From Solwaraspora sp. WMMA2056 (GTDB lineage Bacteria; Actinomycetota; Actinomycetes; Mycobacteriales; Micromonosporaceae), in assembly GCF_030345095.1 (NCBI RefSeq), contig NZ_CP128360.1, positions 6,696,001-6,760,000 of the forward strand: DNA of 64,000 bases, given 5' to 3'. Each line of letters begins with the position of its first letter. Position 1 is the stretch's first letter. A model generated the notes under the pieces. That model saw only the letters and a program-made list of their open reading frames with translations, was not told where the DNA came from and did not search any database. The translations under genes and the position numbers were made by a program. This document shows, in pieces, positions 63,248 through 64,000 of this stretch.

Positions 63248-64000
63248 ATGCTTGCCGACGTGCTGCCGTACCTGCGCTGCCCGGTCTGCCACGGACCGTT
63301 CGGGGCCGACGATGCCGGCCGGACGCTGCGCTGCGCCGCCCGGCACAGCTTCGACGTGGCCCGGCACGGGCAGGTCGACCTGCTCACCGGTCGGGTACCG
63401 CACACCGGCGACACCGCGCAGATGATCGCGGCCCGCGACGAGTTCCTGCGCGCCGGCCACTTCGCGGCGATCACTTCCGGTCTGGTCCGGGCCGCGACCG
63501 CGCGGCCGCACCCGACGGGACCGACGGCCGGAGCCGCCCCGCTGGTGGTCGACGCCGGCGCCGGCACCGGTTTCCACCTGGCCGCGGTGCTGGACGCGCT
63601 ACCCGACGGCGTCGGGCTCGCGCTGGACATCTCCAAGGCGGCGGTACGGCGGGCCGCCCGCGCCCATCCGGCGGCCGCCGCCGTCCGATGTGACACCTGG
63701 CGTCGGCTGCCGGTGGCCGACGGCTGCGCCGACCTGCTGCTCAACGTGTTCGCCCCGCGCAACGGCGCCGAGTTCGCCCGGGTGCTGCGTCCCGGCGGGA
63801 CGTTGATCGTGGTCACGCCGTTGCCGGAGCATCTCGGTGAGCTCGTCCGGGCGCTCGGGCTGCTCGGGGTGGACCCGGCGAAGGAGGACCGGTTGGCCGC
63901 CACGCTGGACCGGCACTTCGCCGAGGTGTCCCGACGGACGGTAGGAGACCGGCTGACGCTGAGCCACCGTGACGCCGACGCGGTGGTCCAGATGGGGCCC
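63248..64000 (+). CDS. RlmA-type 23S rRNA (guanine-N1)-methyltransferase, partial
   Basis: The protein starts [13 protein letters not shown], with zinc-ribbon ligands C11, C14, C29 and H33, then GQVDLL and [19 protein letters not shown], as in RlmA(I)/(II) enzymes. SAM-binding elements are [13 protein letters not shown] and [15 protein letters not shown], followed by [21 protein letters not shown]. Members methylate G745 or G748; the TlrB-type ones add resistance to macrolides. The gene runs off the window edge. ATG 63248 follows AGGA-like GACCAGG; ATG 63239 is possible. Divergent from the adenosine deaminase gene. Confidence 0.88.
   Translation, partial: MLADVLPYLRCPVCHGPFGADDAGRTLRCAARHSFDVARHGQVDLLTGRVPHTGDTAQMIAARDEFLRAGHFAAITSGLVRAATARPHPTGPTAGAAPLVVDAGAGTGFHLAAVLDALPDGVGLALDISKAAVRRAARAHPAAAAVRCDTWRRLPVADGCADLLLNVFAPRNGAEFARVLRPGGTLIVVTPLPEHLGELVRALGLLGVDPAKEDRLAATLDRHFAEVSRRTVGDRLTLSHRDADAVVQMGP

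Overview
The window is high-GC DNA (codon third positions mostly C or G) from an actinomycete, most likely a member of the Micromonosporaceae. The grounds are a complete cvn conservon (nitrate/nitrite-sensing-type kinase, roadblock, DUF742, Rop-like GTPase), cydDC, a BlaI/M56 pair, a mycothiol-type DinB protein, streptogrisin-like proteases, RICIN-linked glycosidase remnants and many GTG starts with 4-base ATGA/GTGA overlaps. The genus is inference. I see no rRNA, tRNA, CRISPR array or intact insertion sequence.

Layout. 1-3000: two large hairpins, a GNAT acetyltransferase, then a tight cluster of a polymerase-beta-type nucleotidyltransferase, an ADP-ribosylglycohydrolase and a P-loop kinase-like protein that resembles RNA/nucleotide repair modules. 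3000-5760 (minus): DUF4236 and DUF4041/GIY-YIG pair. 6000-8250: folD, a PH-like membrane protein, VOC plus ArsR. 8389-11373: a large surface protein of the choice-of-anchor M type with a Zur/Fur-like box at its promoter. 11.5-15.0 kb: operon of alpha/beta hydrolase, DinB-like protein, M48 protease and membrane protein. 15.2-17.5 kb: small secreted or membrane proteins and a serine protease. 17.8-21.0 kb: AraC, VOC and UvrA-like ABC ATPase cassette. 21-28 kb: assorted enzymes, including a methyltransferase-GNAT fusion, tam, a truncated SDR and a kinase gene with two frame breaks.

28.4-33.1 kb is a decaying or carbohydrate-linked region: a DAG-type lipid kinase, a GH127-like remnant joined at a hairpin to a RICIN-only protein, three LacI-type operator-like palindromes, a DUF1707 protein, and a frame-broken MerR/sliding-clamp fusion. 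33-40 kb holds DUF1349, a TPR-like protein, DUF4345/NmrA, AraC plus esterase, and hypotheticals. 40.2-43.5 kb holds hemerythrin and an operon SRPBCC-DUF4166-TetR with twin palindromic operators. 43.7-47.6 kb holds a streptogrisin-like protease behind tandem palindromic repeats, small lipoproteins and a peptidase E-like enzyme.

47.7-52.7 kb couples blaI and an M56 protease to cydDC. 52.8-61.6 kb is an extended conservon: an acidic protein and a large protein with a degenerate IS110-transposase-like N-terminus plus the same C-terminal tail motif as the conservon kinase, facing the cvnABCD-type operon across a bidirectional terminator. The window ends with an adenosine deaminase whose codon use is sharply different from its neighbours and a partial RlmA-type 23S rRNA methyltransferase.
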